DNA of 64,000 nucleotides, from contig NZ_WAAT01000046.1 in NCBI RefSeq assembly GCF_008806375.1, positions 61,458 through 125,457 on the forward strand, given 5' to 3'. A program made the translations under genes and the position numbers. Below the pieces are notes generated by a model. It was given only the letters and a program-made list of their open reading frames with translations, did not search any database and was not told the DNA's origin. The stretch comes from Pseudotamlana haliotis. Its GTDB lineage: Bacteria; Bacteroidota; Bacteroidia; Flavobacteriales; Flavobacteriaceae. Positions 25,867 through 35,955 of this stretch are shown in pieces (the first letter of the stretch is position 1; the number at the start of each line of letters is the position of its first letter).

Positions 25867-27906
25867 ATGATAAATAAATCACTAATCACCCCTTACAATA
25901 CTAATTTTCAAACGGCTCCATTCTCAAAACTAAAAAATGAGGATTTTTTACCAGCCTTCAAAGATTCTATTGAAAGTGCTAAAAAAGAGATTGATAGTAT
26001 CACAAACAACACTGAAAAGCCTTCCTTTGAAAACACCATTGAAGCTTTAGACTTCTCGGGCGAACAGCTAGACCGTTTGGGGAGTATTTTCTTTAATTTA
26101 AATTCTGCAGAAACTAACGAAACCATTCAAAACATCGCACAAGAGGTATCACCATTACTATCAGAATTTAGTAACGATATCACTTTAAATGAAGCCCTTT
26201 TTAAACGTGTAAAAGCGGTTTATGATGCTAAAGATGATTTAGATTTAACGGTTGAACAACAAACATTACTTGATAAAAAATACAAAGGTTTCTCTAGAAA
26301 CGGCGCTAATCTAGCGGAAGACAAAAAGCAAAAACTAAGAGACATCGACAAGCAATTGAGTAAGTTGAGTCTTAAATTTGGTGAAAACGTCTTGGCGGAA
26401 ACCAACAAGTTTGAAATGCTAATTACCGATGAATCCGATTTATCTGGCCTTCCGGAAGGCACCATTGAAGCTGCTAAACAGTTAGCTGAATCTAAGGACA
26501 AAGACGGTTGGATGTTTACCTTGGATTACCCGAGCTACATTCCGTTTCTCACCTATGCCGACAACCGCGAACTCAGAAAAAAATTAGCTCTAGAAGCAGG
26601 TGCTAAAGCCTTTAAAGGTGATGCTTTAGACAACCAAGAAAACGTTCTCAAAATCGTAAAACTACGCCATGAGCGCGCAAACTTATTAGGCTACAAAACC
26701 CACGCCCACTTTGTTTTAGAAGAACGTATGGCTGAAACTCCAGAAAACGTTACAAACTTTTTAAACGAACTTTTAGAGAAAGCGAAGCCTGCGGCTGAAA
26801 TTGAATTCGAAAAACTTGAGGCCTTCGCCAAAGAACGTGACAATCTTGATCACCTTGAAAAATGGGACGGCGCTTATTATTCTGAAAAATTAAAACAGAA
26901 ACTATTCAGTTTAGATGATGAGCTTCTCAAACCATATTTCAAACTAGAAAATGTTATAAACGGTGCTTTTATAATAGCCAATAAATTATTCGATTTAAAT
27001 TTTGAAGAAATTAACGACATCGACAAGTACCACGACGATGTTTTAACTTATAAAGTGACCGACGCTAACGGCGATTTAGTCGCTATCTTTTACGCCGATT
27101 TTTTTCCAAGAGCAGGAAAACGAAACGGTGCTTGGATGACGGTTTACAAACCACAATACGTTAAAAATGGCGAAAATAGCAGGCCACACATTTCAATAGT
27201 TTGTAATTTCACTAAACCTACAAAAAGTAAACCTTCACTTTTAACCTTTAATGAAGTGACGACTTTATTCCATGAATTTGGACATGCCCTACATGGTATG
27301 CTAGCCAATACCACTTACCCGAGTCTTTCTGGAACTAGTGTGTATTGGGATTTTGTAGAATTACCAAGTCAAGTTTTAGAAAACTGGTGCTACGAAAAAG
27401 AGGCCTTAGAGTTGTTCGCAACACATTACGAAACAGGCGAAGTAATTCCTATGGATTTGGTTGAAAAAATTAAAGAATCAGCGGCTTTTCACGAAGGGAT
27501 GCAAACGTTACGTCAGTTAAGTTTTGGTTTACTAGACATGAGCTGGCATGGTCAAGACCCTAGCAATATTTCAGACGTGAAAGCGCATGAAAAAGAAGCC
27601 TTTAAAAAAACTACGCTCTACCCTGAAGTTGAAGAAAACTGTATGAGCACAGCGTTTTCTCATATTTTCCAGGGTGGCTATTCGTCTGGGTATTACAGCT
27701 ACAAATGGGCTGAAGTACTCGACGCCGATGCTTTTGAATATTTTAAAGAAACAGGTCTTTTTAATAAGACCATAGCTCAAAAATTTAAGGACAATGTACT
27801 GTCTCAAGGAGGCACCGAAAACCCAATGACACTTTACAAGCGTTTTAGAGGTCAAGAGCCTCAACCTGAAGCTTTGTTACGACGTGCGGGATTAATCTCT
27901 AAATAA
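25867..27906 (+). CDS. M3 family oligopeptidase (Dcp/OpdA-like)
   Basis: A zinc metallopeptidase of 679 residues, cytoplasmic because no signal peptide is visible. The zinc motif HEFGH is at 469-473, followed by ALHGMLANTTYPSLSGTSV and the glutamate ligand in DFVELPSQ. Length and the N-terminal helical region match peptidyl-dipeptidase Dcp and oligopeptidase A. It should degrade short peptides. It is a single gene; the ECF sigma gene begins about 45 bp after its stop. Confidence 0.94.
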   Translation: MINKSLITPYNTNFQTAPFSKLKNEDFLPAFKDSIESAKKEIDSITNNTEKPSFENTIEALDFSGEQLDRLGSIFFNLNSAETNETIQNIAQEVSPLLSEFSNDITLNEALFKRVKAVYDAKDDLDLTVEQQTLLDKKYKGFSRNGANLAEDKKQKLRDIDKQLSKLSLKFGENVLAETNKFEMLITDESDLSGLPEGTIEAAKQLAESKDKDGWMFTLDYPSYIPFLTYADNRELRKKLALEAGAKAFKGDALDNQENVLKIVKLRHERANLLGYKTHAHFVLEERMAETPENVTNFLNELLEKAKPAAEIEFEKLEAFAKERDNLDHLEKWDGAYYSEKLKQKLFSLDDELLKPYFKLENVINGAFIIANKLFDLNFEEINDIDKYHDDVLTYKVTDANGDLVAIFYADFFPRAGKRNGAWMTVYKPQYVKNGENSRPHISIVCNFTKPTKSKPSLLTFNEVTTLFHEFGHALHGMLANTTYPSLSGTSVYWDFVELPSQVLENWCYEKEALELFATHYETGEVIPMDLVEKIKESAAFHEGMQTLRQLSFGLLDMSWHGQDPSNISDVKAHEKEAFKKTTLYPEVEENCMSTAFSHIFQGGYSSGYYSYKWAEVLDADAFEYFKETGLFNKTIAQKFKDNVLSQGGTENPMTLYKRFRGQEPQPEALLRRAGLISK

Positions 27907-27953
27907 AATTCATTTTTTTCAACTACATTTGAAACTCTAAATATCGTTTGTCA

Positions 27954-28505
27954 ATGCCAAATCACCAAATTAACCCTAATAAGTGGATCGATCTATATTC
28001 AGATTACTTATTCAATTACACCATTTCGCGTGTAAGTGACCGAGTCATGGCGCAAGATTTGGTGCAGGATACTTTTTTGGCAGCATTAAAATCAATGAAA
28101 AACTTTAAGGGTGAAGCCAGTGAGCGTACTTGGCTTATCTCTATTTTAAAGCGAAAAATCATTGACCATTACCGTAAAACAAACTCCAATAAAGGTAAAG
28201 CTGAAGTCCGAATTAACTACAGAGATTCCGAAAGTGAAGGCGATTGGCTAGAAGAGCGTGTTGCCGACCCTTACGATAAAACAGCGGAAAACGATATAGA
28301 AAACACCGAACTCGGTGATGCCATACATAACTGCTTGAGTAAATTGCCCGCCAAACAAGCTGAAGTCTTTAAAATGAAAACCATTCTTAATTATGAAACA
28401 GAAACAATCTGTAATGAACTGAATATTACAGCGTCTAATCTCTGGGTAATCATTCACAGAGCACGAACCGCTATGGCAGATTGTTTAAAAGAAAATTGGT
28501 TATAA
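27954..28505 (+). CDS. ECF-type RNA polymerase sigma factor
   Basis: An ECF sigma factor of 183 residues. Region 2 is seen at about 20-85 (QDLVQDTFLAAL, then ERTWLISILKRKIIDHYR), and region 4 at about 120-175 (LPAKQAEVFKMK and a helix-turn-helix, ICNELNITASNLWVIIHRAR). The start used here is the ATG at 27954; a TTG two codons earlier is in frame but less likely. The next gene, 3 bp downstream, encodes a small HxxxCxxC zinc protein that is the likely anti-sigma factor. Target promoters are unknown. Confidence 0.93.
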   Translation: MPNHQINPNKWIDLYSDYLFNYTISRVSDRVMAQDLVQDTFLAALKSMKNFKGEASERTWLISILKRKIIDHYRKTNSNKGKAEVRINYRDSESEGDWLEERVADPYDKTAENDIENTELGDAIHNCLSKLPAKQAEVFKMKTILNYETETICNELNITASNLWVIIHRARTAMADCLKENWL

Positions 28506-28508
28506 GTT

Positions 28509-28769
28509 ATGAGTAGGATAAGGATTTTCATGCCTTGCGAAGAGGCGAGTCAGGTTTGTGACAAAGTACAGTACAAAGAAGCTTCGCTTTGGGAAAAAAT
28601 AAAGCTAAACTTACATGTTGTTTTATGCATGAGTTGCCGTAAACACACTAAAGTGAACACCAAATTATCAGAATGCATTAAAAAATCGAATATCGATTGC
28701 TTAGACCCCAAATGCAAGGAAGTCATGAAAAAAACTTTAGACAAGGCACTAAAAAATTACCAATCCTAA
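28509..28769 (+). CDS. Small soluble ZAS-type (zf-HC2-like) anti-sigma candidate
   Basis: An 86-residue protein without membrane segment. It carries the zinc-binding anti-sigma pattern His36-x3-Cys40-x2-Cys43 (HVVLCMSC), preceded by a Cys10-E-E-A-S segment as in zf-HC2 proteins. Further cysteines (17, and three in the C-terminal half) might add metal or redox sensitivity. It follows the ECF sigma gene by 3 bp and is surely cotranscribed with it. Unlike most ECF anti-sigmas it has no transmembrane or periplasmic part, so a cytoplasmic signal is expected. Its last 21 bp overlap the convergent membrane-protein gene. Confidence 0.85.
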   Translation: MSRIRIFMPCEEASQVCDKVQYKEASLWEKIKLNLHVVLCMSCRKHTKVNTKLSECIKKSNIDCLDPKCKEVMKKTLDKALKNYQS

Positions 28770-29567
28770 AAGTAACCACAGTATGGGTAAAGCTTCAACC
28801 CAAAAGGAAGCGTAATATTTTCGTTGCACGGTTCTGGAAAACCAAACCATACTTCCTGTTACAGACAGTACAATCGCCAAGACCCCCATTCTAGAAACAG
28901 AAAACTGTGTTTTAAAACACTCCAGAACTAAAATAAAAGCCAAAAGTAGCCCCCCTAAAACCTTAGTTTTTTTTAGCCCAATTTTCTGCGGAATGGTTTC
29001 TAAATTCAAAGCATCATGTTTTAAATCACGTATTTCAAAAGGCAACATCAAAGCGAGTACATAAGCAAAACGCTGAACGCCCATTAACAGCACATCTTGA
29101 GTCATGGCAAAACCTTCATTAATTACTGGTAGAAATACGCTCACTCCCATCCACACCACAGCTATAATATAAACTTTCAGACCTTCTACCTGTCGTAAAT
29201 TTCTCGTATTTCCGCGCAAAAACGGAAAAGCATAAAAAAAAGTTAACGCTGAAAACACACCCATAATTAAAAGGCTTTGGAGTTTCAAATGCAGACCAAA
29301 ATAACACATCAGTAAAAAGGAAAAAAACGAACAAACATGAATCCATTGCAGCCAATTTCCGAAGCGCTTTTTATAAAATTTTCCAAGCCCATAAATTTTA
29401 ACAAAATTATAACCCGAAATGGTAGCAAAGAAAACAAAGCAAAGTACTACTTTATCAAAACCTAAGCCCAACTCCAACAAGGTCACCCAACACAGTGACA
29501 TAGCCGCTAAAGCCACGTGAATACTACTATATATATAGAAAGCAAAACCCTTTTTTAACAAATTCAT
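28749..29567 (-). CDS. UbiA-like polytopic membrane protein, first Asp motif missing
   Basis: A 272-residue protein with about seven to eight hydrophobic helices. The segment EIRDLKHDALNLETIPQKIG (about 180-199) matches the second aspartate motif of UbiA prenyltransferases (RD-x3-D...T-x-P-x3-G). The first motif (ND-x2-D-x3-D), expected after helix 2, is replaced by YNFVKIYGLGKFYK and lacks the aspartates. It is therefore a divergent relative whose prenyltransferase activity is doubtful. It overlaps the convergent anti-sigma candidate by 21 bp and diverges from gcvP. Confidence 0.65.
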   Translation of the reverse strand: MNLLKKGFAFYIYSSIHVALAAMSLCWVTLLELGLGFDKVVLCFVFFATISGYNFVKIYGLGKFYKKRFGNWLQWIHVCSFFSFLLMCYFGLHLKLQSLLIMGVFSALTFFYAFPFLRGNTRNLRQVEGLKVYIIAVVWMGVSVFLPVINEGFAMTQDVLLMGVQRFAYVLALMLPFEIRDLKHDALNLETIPQKIGLKKTKVLGGLLLAFILVLECFKTQFSVSRMGVLAIVLSVTGSMVWFSRTVQRKYYASFWVEALPILWLLLGLVIF

Positions 29568-29653
29568 AAAACAAATGTAGTTAAAGTGTTGCTAGAGAAT
29601 TCAATTCGTTGAAAACTTTCGATTTTTCGCAATAAAACACCATAAATATTCAT

Positions 29654-29661
29654 TAATTTTG
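29654..29661 (+). promoter_or_regulatory. -7 element (TAATTTTG) of gcvP
   Basis: TAATTTTG matches TAnnTTTG and lies 26 bp before the gcvP ATG at 29688. The upstream region has a TTCG but no clear TTG at the expected distance. Confidence 0.55.
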
Positions 29662-29687
29662 CGAATTATTTATACAAATACACTTTT

Positions 29688-32537
29688 ATGAATACAAACG
29701 CGTTTGCTTTGCGTCATATTGGCCCTAGAGAAGAGGACCAAAACCTTATGTTAGAAACTCTAGGTTTAGACTCGTTAGATCAATTAATTTACGAAACCAT
29801 TCCTGATGATATTCGTTTAAAAAAACCGCTTGATTTAGACCAGCCAATGACCGAGTATGAATACTTACTTCATATTCATGCTTTGTCTCAAAAAAATAAA
29901 GTTTACAAAACTTATATTGGTTTAGGCTATCATCCCACGGTTTTACCAGCGGTGATTCAACGTAACGTTTTAGAAAATCCAGGTTGGTACACGGCATATA
30001 CGCCTTATCAAGCTGAGATTGCCCAAGGCCGACTTGAAGCTTTATTGAATTTCCAAACCATGATTATCGATTTAACCGGTATGGAAATTGCCAATGCATC
30101 ACTTTTAGATGAAAGTACAGCAGCTGCAGAAGCCATGAGCTTATTATTTGCAGTACGCGAACGTGACCAGAAAAAGGCAGGAATTAATAAATTCTTTGTT
30201 TCAGAACATATTTTACCTCAAACCTTATCGGTACTTCAAACAAGAGCAACACCTATAGGTATTGAACTCGTTGTTGGTAATGAAGAAACTTTCGATTTTT
30301 CTTCTGAATTTTTCGGAGCGCTTTTACAGTACCCTGGAAAAGCTGGTCAAATTACAGACATTGAATCTTTCATTTCAAAAGCAAACGACGCTAGAATTAA
30401 AGTCGCTGTGGCTGCCGATATTTTAAGCTTAATAAAATTAGAAGCACCAGGGGAATTTGGTGCTGATGTTGTTGTTGGTACCACCCAACGTTTTGGTATT
30501 CCAATGGGATATGGAGGACCTCACGCAGCTTATTTTGCCACTAAAGAAGCGTATAAACGTGATTTACCTGGACGTATTATTGGTGTTTCTAAAGACATGA
30601 ACGGCAATCGCGCCCTTCGTATGGCTTTACAAACTAGAGAACAACACATTAAACGTGATAAAGCCACTTCTAATATTTGTACTGCACAAGTACTTTTAGC
30701 CGTTATGGCAAGTATGTATGCCGTATACCACGGCCCGAAAGGCTTAAAATTTATCGCCAATAAAATTCACAACAAAACAGCAACCTTAGCAAAGGCCTTA
30801 GAGGAATTAGGGTACGAACAAATAAACAACTCGTATTTTGATACGCTTCAGATAAAAACAAAAGCAAAAAAGATTGAAAAAATTGCTTCTCATAAAAAAG
30901 TAAATTTCTTTTATCCTGATAAAAAGACCGTGACCATTTCTATAAACGAAACAACTTCGGTTAGCGACATCAACGACTTAATTGCCATCTTCGCTAAAGC
31001 TGCAAAGAAAAAAACGATTAAAGTTTCTGAAGTTGAGCAACACAATAACATTTCAGAAAACATACAAAGAACTACAGATTTCTTAACAGAAGACGTGTTT
31101 AACAGTCATCATTCTGAAACTGAATTAATGCGTTACATCAAAATGCTTGAGCGCAAAGATTTATCATTAAACCATTCTATGATTTCTTTAGGGTCTTGTA
31201 CCATGAAATTGAATGCAGCTTCAGAAATGCTACCGCTTAGCTCTGTAAACTGGGGAACCATTCACCCGTTTGCCCCTTTAAAACAGGCTAAGGGTTACTT
31301 AACCATTCTTAAGGAATTAGAAGATCAATTAACCGAAATCACAGGTTTTGCTGCCACTTCGTTACAACCAAATTCTGGTGCTCAAGGGGAGTTAGCTGGA
31401 CTTATGGTGATTAAAGCTTACCACGAATCTCGTAATGACCATCATAGAAATATTTGTTTAATTCCTTCATCTGCTCACGGTACAAACCCTGCGAGTGCGG
31501 TAATGGCCGGTATGAAAGTGGTCGTAACAAAATCTACTGCTGAAGGAAACATTGATGTTGATGATTTACGTGAAAAAGCAGAATTACACGCTGATAATTT
31601 ATCTTGTTTAATGGTAACTTATCCCTCTACACACGGGGTTTACGAATCTGCTATTAAAGAAATCACTAAGATTATTCATGATAATGGCGGACAAGTTTAC
31701 ATGGATGGTGCCAATATGAATGCCCAAGTTGGATTAACAAATCCTGGAAATATTGGTGCAGACGTTTGTCACTTAAACCTTCATAAAACCTTTGCCATTC
31801 CACACGGTGGTGGTGGTCCTGGCGTTGGCCCAATTTGTGTTGCTGAGCAACTCGTGCCTTTCTTACCTGGAAACCCGATTATAAAAACTGGTGGTGAAAA
31901 AGCCATTACTGGTATTTCTGGAGCACCGTTTGGTTCTGCTTTAGTTTGCTTGATATCTTACGGATACATCAAAATGTTAGGAGCCGAAGGATTAACAGAA
32001 TCAACCAAAGTTGCTATATTAAACGCGAATTACATCAAAAATCGTTTACAAGGCAGTTTTGACACCTTATATTCAGGTGAACGTGGTAGAGCAGCACACG
32101 AAATGATTGTAGACTGTCGTGCTTTTAAAGCCAATGGTATTGAAGTGACCGATATCGCTAAGCGATTAATTGATTACGGTTTCCATTCACCTACCCTATC
32201 ATTTCCAGTTGCTGGAACCTTAATGATTGAACCTACTGAAAGCGAAAGCAAAGCCGAAATCGATAGATTCTGTGATGCTTTGATTTCTATTAAGAATGAG
32301 ATAGATAACGCTTCAAAAGACGATGATAACAACGTTTTAAAAAATGCACCGCATACACTTGCTATGGTCACTGCCGATACTTGGGAGTTCCCATACAGCC
32401 GTGAACAAGCTGCTTTTCCAATAGATTATGTGAAAGACAATAAGTTTTGGCCAAGCGTAAGACGTGTGAATGATGCTTATGGTGATAGAAATTTAATATG
32501 CTCTTGTGCGCCTATTGAAGACTATATTGAAGCTTAA
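29688..32537 (+). CDS. gcvP: Glycine dehydrogenase (decarboxylating), P-protein
   Basis: A 949-residue pyridoxal-phosphate enzyme that decarboxylates glycine and passes the aminomethyl group to the lipoyl H-protein of the glycine cleavage system. It is the single-chain form, with both halves fused: the N-terminal half has [12 protein letters not shown] at the start, and the C-terminal half carries the PLP lysine Lys700 in [18 protein letters not shown]. The glycine-rich loop after the lysine is intact. No gcvT or gcvH is adjacent, so the system is dispersed. It has its own promoter candidate. Confidence 0.98.
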   Translation: MNTNAFALRHIGPREEDQNLMLETLGLDSLDQLIYETIPDDIRLKKPLDLDQPMTEYEYLLHIHALSQKNKVYKTYIGLGYHPTVLPAVIQRNVLENPGWYTAYTPYQAEIAQGRLEALLNFQTMIIDLTGMEIANASLLDESTAAAEAMSLLFAVRERDQKKAGINKFFVSEHILPQTLSVLQTRATPIGIELVVGNEETFDFSSEFFGALLQYPGKAGQITDIESFISKANDARIKVAVAADILSLIKLEAPGEFGADVVVGTTQRFGIPMGYGGPHAAYFATKEAYKRDLPGRIIGVSKDMNGNRALRMALQTREQHIKRDKATSNICTAQVLLAVMASMYAVYHGPKGLKFIANKIHNKTATLAKALEELGYEQINNSYFDTLQIKTKAKKIEKIASHKKVNFFYPDKKTVTISINETTSVSDINDLIAIFAKAAKKKTIKVSEVEQHNNISENIQRTTDFLTEDVFNSHHSETELMRYIKMLERKDLSLNHSMISLGSCTMKLNAASEMLPLSSVNWGTIHPFAPLKQAKGYLTILKELEDQLTEITGFAATSLQPNSGAQGELAGLMVIKAYHESRNDHHRNICLIPSSAHGTNPASAVMAGMKVVVTKSTAEGNIDVDDLREKAELHADNLSCLMVTYPSTHGVYESAIKEITKIIHDNGGQVYMDGANMNAQVGLTNPGNIGADVCHLNLHKTFAIPHGGGGPGVGPICVAEQLVPFLPGNPIIKTGGEKAITGISGAPFGSALVCLISYGYIKMLGAEGLTESTKVAILNANYIKNRLQGSFDTLYSGERGRAAHEMIVDCRAFKANGIEVTDIAKRLIDYGFHSPTLSFPVAGTLMIEPTESESKAEIDRFCDALISIKNEIDNASKDDDNNVLKNAPHTLAMVTADTWEFPYSREQAAFPIDYVKDNKFWPSVRRVNDAYGDRNLICSCAPIEDYIEA

Positions 32538-32641
32538 AATTAAGGTTGAACATCGTAAATATTAAACAAATTATAACCATCACTATTTAAAACGTTTTAT
32601 ATTGCTAGGTATTAAAATTTAATCAAGGCAACTCCTTTTTT

Positions 32642-33700
32642 ATGAACATAAAAATAACAGGAACTGGAAGCTACATTCCTTCTATTGTAGAAAGAAACGA
32701 AGACTTTCATAAACATACATTTTTAAATAGTGATGGTTCAATAATTAATGCGCCTAGCGAAGTCATTGTCAAAAAATTCAAAGCCATTACAGGCATTAAA
32801 GAGCGTCGTTACATCAAAAAAGATTTAACCACCTCGAACATTGCGACTTTCGCTGCTGAAAAGGCTATTGATAAGGCCAATATTTCTAAAGAATACCTTG
32901 ATTATATTATTGTTGCTCACAATTACGGTGATGTAAAAAACGGTAGCGTTCAAAGTGATACCGTGCCAAGCATTGCTTCTAGAGTAAAACATCTTTTAGG
33001 TATTGAAAACCCAAAATGTGTGGGTTACGATTTACTTTTTGGTTGCCCGGGGTGGATTCAAGGTGTGATTCAAGCGGAAGCTTTTATTAAATCTGGCATC
33101 GCCAAAAAATGCTTGATTATAGGCGCTGAAACTTTATCTCGTGTTGTTGACCCTTACGATAGAGATTCTATGATTTATAGTGATGGCGCCGGAGCTGTGG
33201 TTTTAGAAGCTACAGACGATAAAGGTGGTGTTTTAGCCCACGAAGCAGCTACTTTTGCCTTAGATGAATCTCATTTTATTTTCTTCGGAGAAACTTACAA
33301 CCAGGAGAGTGATGACCCAAGGTGCTACATTAAAATGCACGGACGTAAAATTTACGAATTTGCATTAAACAACGTGCCTTTAGCCATGAAATCTTGCTTA
33401 GATAAAAGTGGCATTAACATTTCTAAAATCAAGAAAATCCTGATTCATCAAGCCAACGAAAAAATGGACGAAGCCATTGTAAAGCGTTTTTACGAACTTT
33501 ACGATATGGAAATGCCCGAAGGCATCATGCCCATGAGTATTGGAAAACTTGGTAATTCTAGCGTTGCTACCGTGCCAACTTTATACGATTTAATTTTAAA
33601 TGGTGAAATGGACGGACAAGAAATCAACAAAGGCGACCACATCATGTTTGCAAGTGTTGGTGCTGGCATGAACATCAACGCCATTGTTTACAAGGTATAA
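32642..33700 (+). CDS. 3-oxoacyl-ACP synthase III family protein
   Basis: A thiolase-fold condensing enzyme of 352 residues. The catalytic triad of KASIII enzymes is present: Cys135 (FGCPGW), His269 (IHQAN) and Asn305 (GNSSVAT). The GCPGW context and the slightly longer chain set it apart from housekeeping FabH, suggesting a specialised starter-unit or ketosynthase role. It leads a same-strand cluster with a methyltransferase and a family-2 glycosyltransferase. Together these could act on a lipid-linked or secondary product; that is inference. Confidence 0.88.
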   Translation: MNIKITGTGSYIPSIVERNEDFHKHTFLNSDGSIINAPSEVIVKKFKAITGIKERRYIKKDLTTSNIATFAAEKAIDKANISKEYLDYIIVAHNYGDVKNGSVQSDTVPSIASRVKHLLGIENPKCVGYDLLFGCPGWIQGVIQAEAFIKSGIAKKCLIIGAETLSRVVDPYDRDSMIYSDGAGAVVLEATDDKGGVLAHEAATFALDESHFIFFGETYNQESDDPRCYIKMHGRKIYEFALNNVPLAMKSCLDKSGINISKIKKILIHQANEKMDEAIVKRFYELYDMEMPEGIMPMSIGKLGNSSVATVPTLYDLILNGEMDGQEINKGDHIMFASVGAGMNINAIVYKV

Positions 33701-33722
33701 GCTTAGGAATTCATGATTTGTC

Positions 33723-33741
33723 GTTTCCGCTTTCACGGAAA
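33723..33741. other. Small hairpin containing a variant iterated motif
   Basis: TTTCCG-CTTTCA-CGGAAA (arms 6 bp) just before the methyltransferase gene. It includes GCTTTCACGGAA, one base different from the iterated 12-mer GCTTTCGCGGAA. Confidence 0.5.
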
Positions 33742-33758
33742 TAAAAAATAAACCATTC

Positions 33759-34280
33759 ATGTACGAAAAAACATTTCCAAACAAACGTTTTAAACATACC
33801 ATTGAATTTTTAGAAAAACACATCAACACTTCTGAATCTATTTTAGATTTAGGCGTTGTGAATCCGTTTTCTAAAATCATGAAAGCACATGGTTATCAGG
33901 TTGAAAATACAAAAGGAGAAGATTTAGACCTCGACACTTCAAACATTATAAATTCTGAAGCCGAAGTCGTTACAGCTTTTGAGATTTTTGAACACCTACT
34001 GTCCCCTTTTACCGTTCTTAAAGCGATTAAATCAGATAAATTGGTGGCTAGTATTCCGCTGAAACTTTGGTTTTCATCTGCTTACAGAAGTAAAACAGAT
34101 ATGTTGGACCGTCATTATCACGAATTTGAAGATTGGCAATTTGACTGGCTCTTAGAAAAAGCAGGCTGGAAAATTATAGACCGCCAAAAATGGACTAACC
34201 CAACTAAAAAAATTGGAATTCGCCCTATTTTACGTTGGTTCACACCAAGGTATTATATTGTTTATGCCGAACGTATTTAA
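33759..34280 (+). CDS. Class I SAM-dependent methyltransferase-like protein
   Basis: A small 173-residue protein with a Rossmann-type methyltransferase layout. Motif I is atypical: ILDLGVVNPFS (about 28-38) lacks the usual G-x-G-x-G. A later FEIFEHLLSPF (about 74-84) corresponds to the region ending motif II-IV in methyltransferases that use an EHL segment. The C-terminus ends with RPILRWFTPRYYIVYAER. It is placed between the KASIII-like and glycosyltransferase genes, 58 and 24 bp away. Substrate unknown. Confidence 0.7.
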   Translation: MYEKTFPNKRFKHTIEFLEKHINTSESILDLGVVNPFSKIMKAHGYQVENTKGEDLDLDTSNIINSEAEVVTAFEIFEHLLSPFTVLKAIKSDKLVASIPLKLWFSSAYRSKTDMLDRHYHEFEDWQFDWLLEKAGWKIIDRQKWTNPTKKIGIRPILRWFTPRYYIVYAERI

Positions 34281-34304
34281 AAGCACCCTATAAAAAATTC
34301 TATT

Positions 34305-35153
34305 TTGAATTTCTACATTGTCATTCCAGCACATAACGAAGAAACCTCGATTGGGCTCACTTTAGAGTCTTTGGTCAATCAAACCTTGTTGCCAAAACGT
34401 GTGGTTGTGGTGAATGATAATTCAACAGATAAAACACAATCTATTGTAAACGCTTTCGCGGAAAAGCATCCGTTTATTTCATTGGTGAATTCAAAATCAT
34501 CAAACAAGCATTTGCCAGGTTCTAAAATCATCAATGCCTTTTACAAAGGTTTTGAAACTTTAGATGAAGCATACGATGTGATTTGTAAATTTGATGCCGA
34601 TCTTATTTTTCCGAAGCATTATTTAGAACAATTAGCTTCACATTTTAAAGCCAACCCGAATCTTGGTATGGCCGCTGGATTCTGTTATATTGAAAAAAAT
34701 AACGAGTGGGTTTTAGAAAACCTCACTAATAAAGACCATATTCGAGGTGCGTTAAAAGCCTACAGAAGGGCTTGTTTTGAAGAAATCGGACAACTAAAAC
34801 CTTCCATGGGTTGGGACACCGTTGATGAACTACTGGCTAAATATTACGGTTGGGCACTCATCACCGACGAATCCTTACACGTGAAGCATTTAAAACCAAC
34901 AGGAATCAGCTATAACAAAGCTTCAAAGTACCTACAAGGGGAAGCCATGTATAAAATGCGCTATGGTTTTACAATCACCTTAATTTCAGCTGCAAAACTG
35001 GCCTTTAAAAAGAAAAGTTTCGCTTTGTTTAAAGATTATCTTGCCGGTTATTTTAAAGGAAAAAAAGATCAAATTGATTTTTTAGTTTCCGAAGAAGAAG
35101 GGAAATTCATTAGAAACCTCCGTTGGAAAGGCATGCTCGCCAAGTTTAGTTAA
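34305..35153 (+). CDS. Family 2 glycosyltransferase, TTG start
   Basis: A 282-residue GT-A fold glycosyltransferase. The start must be near the TTG at 34305, because the conserved first strand FYIVIPAHNEE begins at residue 3 and no ATG precedes it in frame. The nucleotide-sugar region VVVNDNSTDKT (about 35-45) and the metal-binding FDADLIF (about 91-97) are intact, with a possible catalytic WDTVDE near 168. No transmembrane segment is evident. Its coding end overlaps the convergent nuclease gene by 8 bp. Sugar donor and acceptor are unknown. Confidence 0.87.
   Translation: MNFYIVIPAHNEETSIGLTLESLVNQTLLPKRVVVVNDNSTDKTQSIVNAFAEKHPFISLVNSKSSNKHLPGSKIINAFYKGFETLDEAYDVICKFDADLIFPKHYLEQLASHFKANPNLGMAAGFCYIEKNNEWVLENLTNKDHIRGALKAYRRACFEEIGQLKPSMGWDTVDELLAKYYGWALITDESLHVKHLKPTGISYNKASKYLQGEAMYKMRYGFTITLISAAKLAFKKKSFALFKDYLAGYFKGKKDQIDFLVSEEEGKFIRNLRWKGMLAKFS
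34452..34463. repeat. GCTTTCGCGGAA iterated motif, copy within the glycosyltransferase gene
   Basis: Exact 12-mer, read in frame as Ala-Phe-Ala-Glu in the glycosyltransferase. It is the same word as at 21493, 43897 (reverse complement) and 49462 (reverse complement). Confidence 0.8.
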
Positions 35154-35955
35154 ACACCCAATTTTTATACTCCGCTGACGCTTCCAGTTGATCTTCTAAA
35201 TCATCGTCCAACTCTGGAAAGAAATCAATACCAGTAAGGGTTTCAATTTGATCTACAGGCACTACAAAATCATAAAGTGGTTTATTGGAGTTTTTATGAG
35301 GTATTAAAAACCCAATCATTTTAGTATTCCCGCCATTATAATCAACCAATACTTTATAAAAGTAATTAGGAACAGTCACAGCTTCATCACCGATAACATC
35401 CAGGTTTCCCTTTAAAACACCGCCAGTCACTACAAAAACACCATCGTACTTGGCCGCCCAATACCGTACTTTTTGTTCTAAAGCATTCCAAATACCGGCA
35501 TTAAATTCATGCTCTTGCGGACTAATATTACTGGTTAAAAACGTTTCAACATAGGCAGATTTACTCGACCGCCTGTCCCCTGCAGGGCACAGATGTCCGC
35601 GATCATAGCCTGAATTCTTATAATTACGCCAATGTGCCGCACCAGTCTTTACCGCAGGATCAATTTCAAAATATGGGCGTTTGAAATTATGACTTGATAA
35701 ATCAGATTTTTTCAACTCATAAGCCACCCATTCTGGTTGTTCATGAGCTTCGCTATACGACAAAGAATAGCCTTTGTGATGCACCACCTCCCCAGTGGTA
35801 CTTGTAGGTAAGAAGAAAGTATTTGTGGTTGTTTTCGGCGTACTACCTTCTTCAATAACACCTTGCTGTTCTTCTACTTTTAAATAATGTTCATAACCAT
35901 ACACACCTACCATGATAAGTGCGGCTACAATAGCATACAAACTCCGTTTACTCAT
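35146..35955 (-). CDS. DNA/RNA non-specific endonuclease, membrane-anchored or secreted
   Basis: A 269-residue beta-beta-alpha-metal nuclease. The active-site motif DRGHLCPAGD (118-127) includes the general-base histidine His121, and a downstream asparagine segment (TSNISPQEHEFN) fits the metal ligand. A hydrophobic segment at 5-20 acts as signal anchor or signal peptide, so the enzyme works outside the cytoplasm and would digest extracellular DNA and RNA. Its start codon directly follows the stop of the alkaline phosphatase gene with no gap, so the two are translationally coupled. Confidence 0.92.
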   Translation of the reverse strand: MSKRSLYAIVAALIMVGVYGYEHYLKVEEQQGVIEEGSTPKTTTNTFFLPTSTTGEVVHHKGYSLSYSEAHEQPEWVAYELKKSDLSSHNFKRPYFEIDPAVKTGAAHWRNYKNSGYDRGHLCPAGDRRSSKSAYVETFLTSNISPQEHEFNAGIWNALEQKVRYWAAKYDGVFVVTGGVLKGNLDVIGDEAVTVPNYFYKVLVDYNGGNTKMIGFLIPHKNSNKPLYDFVVPVDQIETLTGIDFFPELDDDLEDQLEASAEYKNWVFN

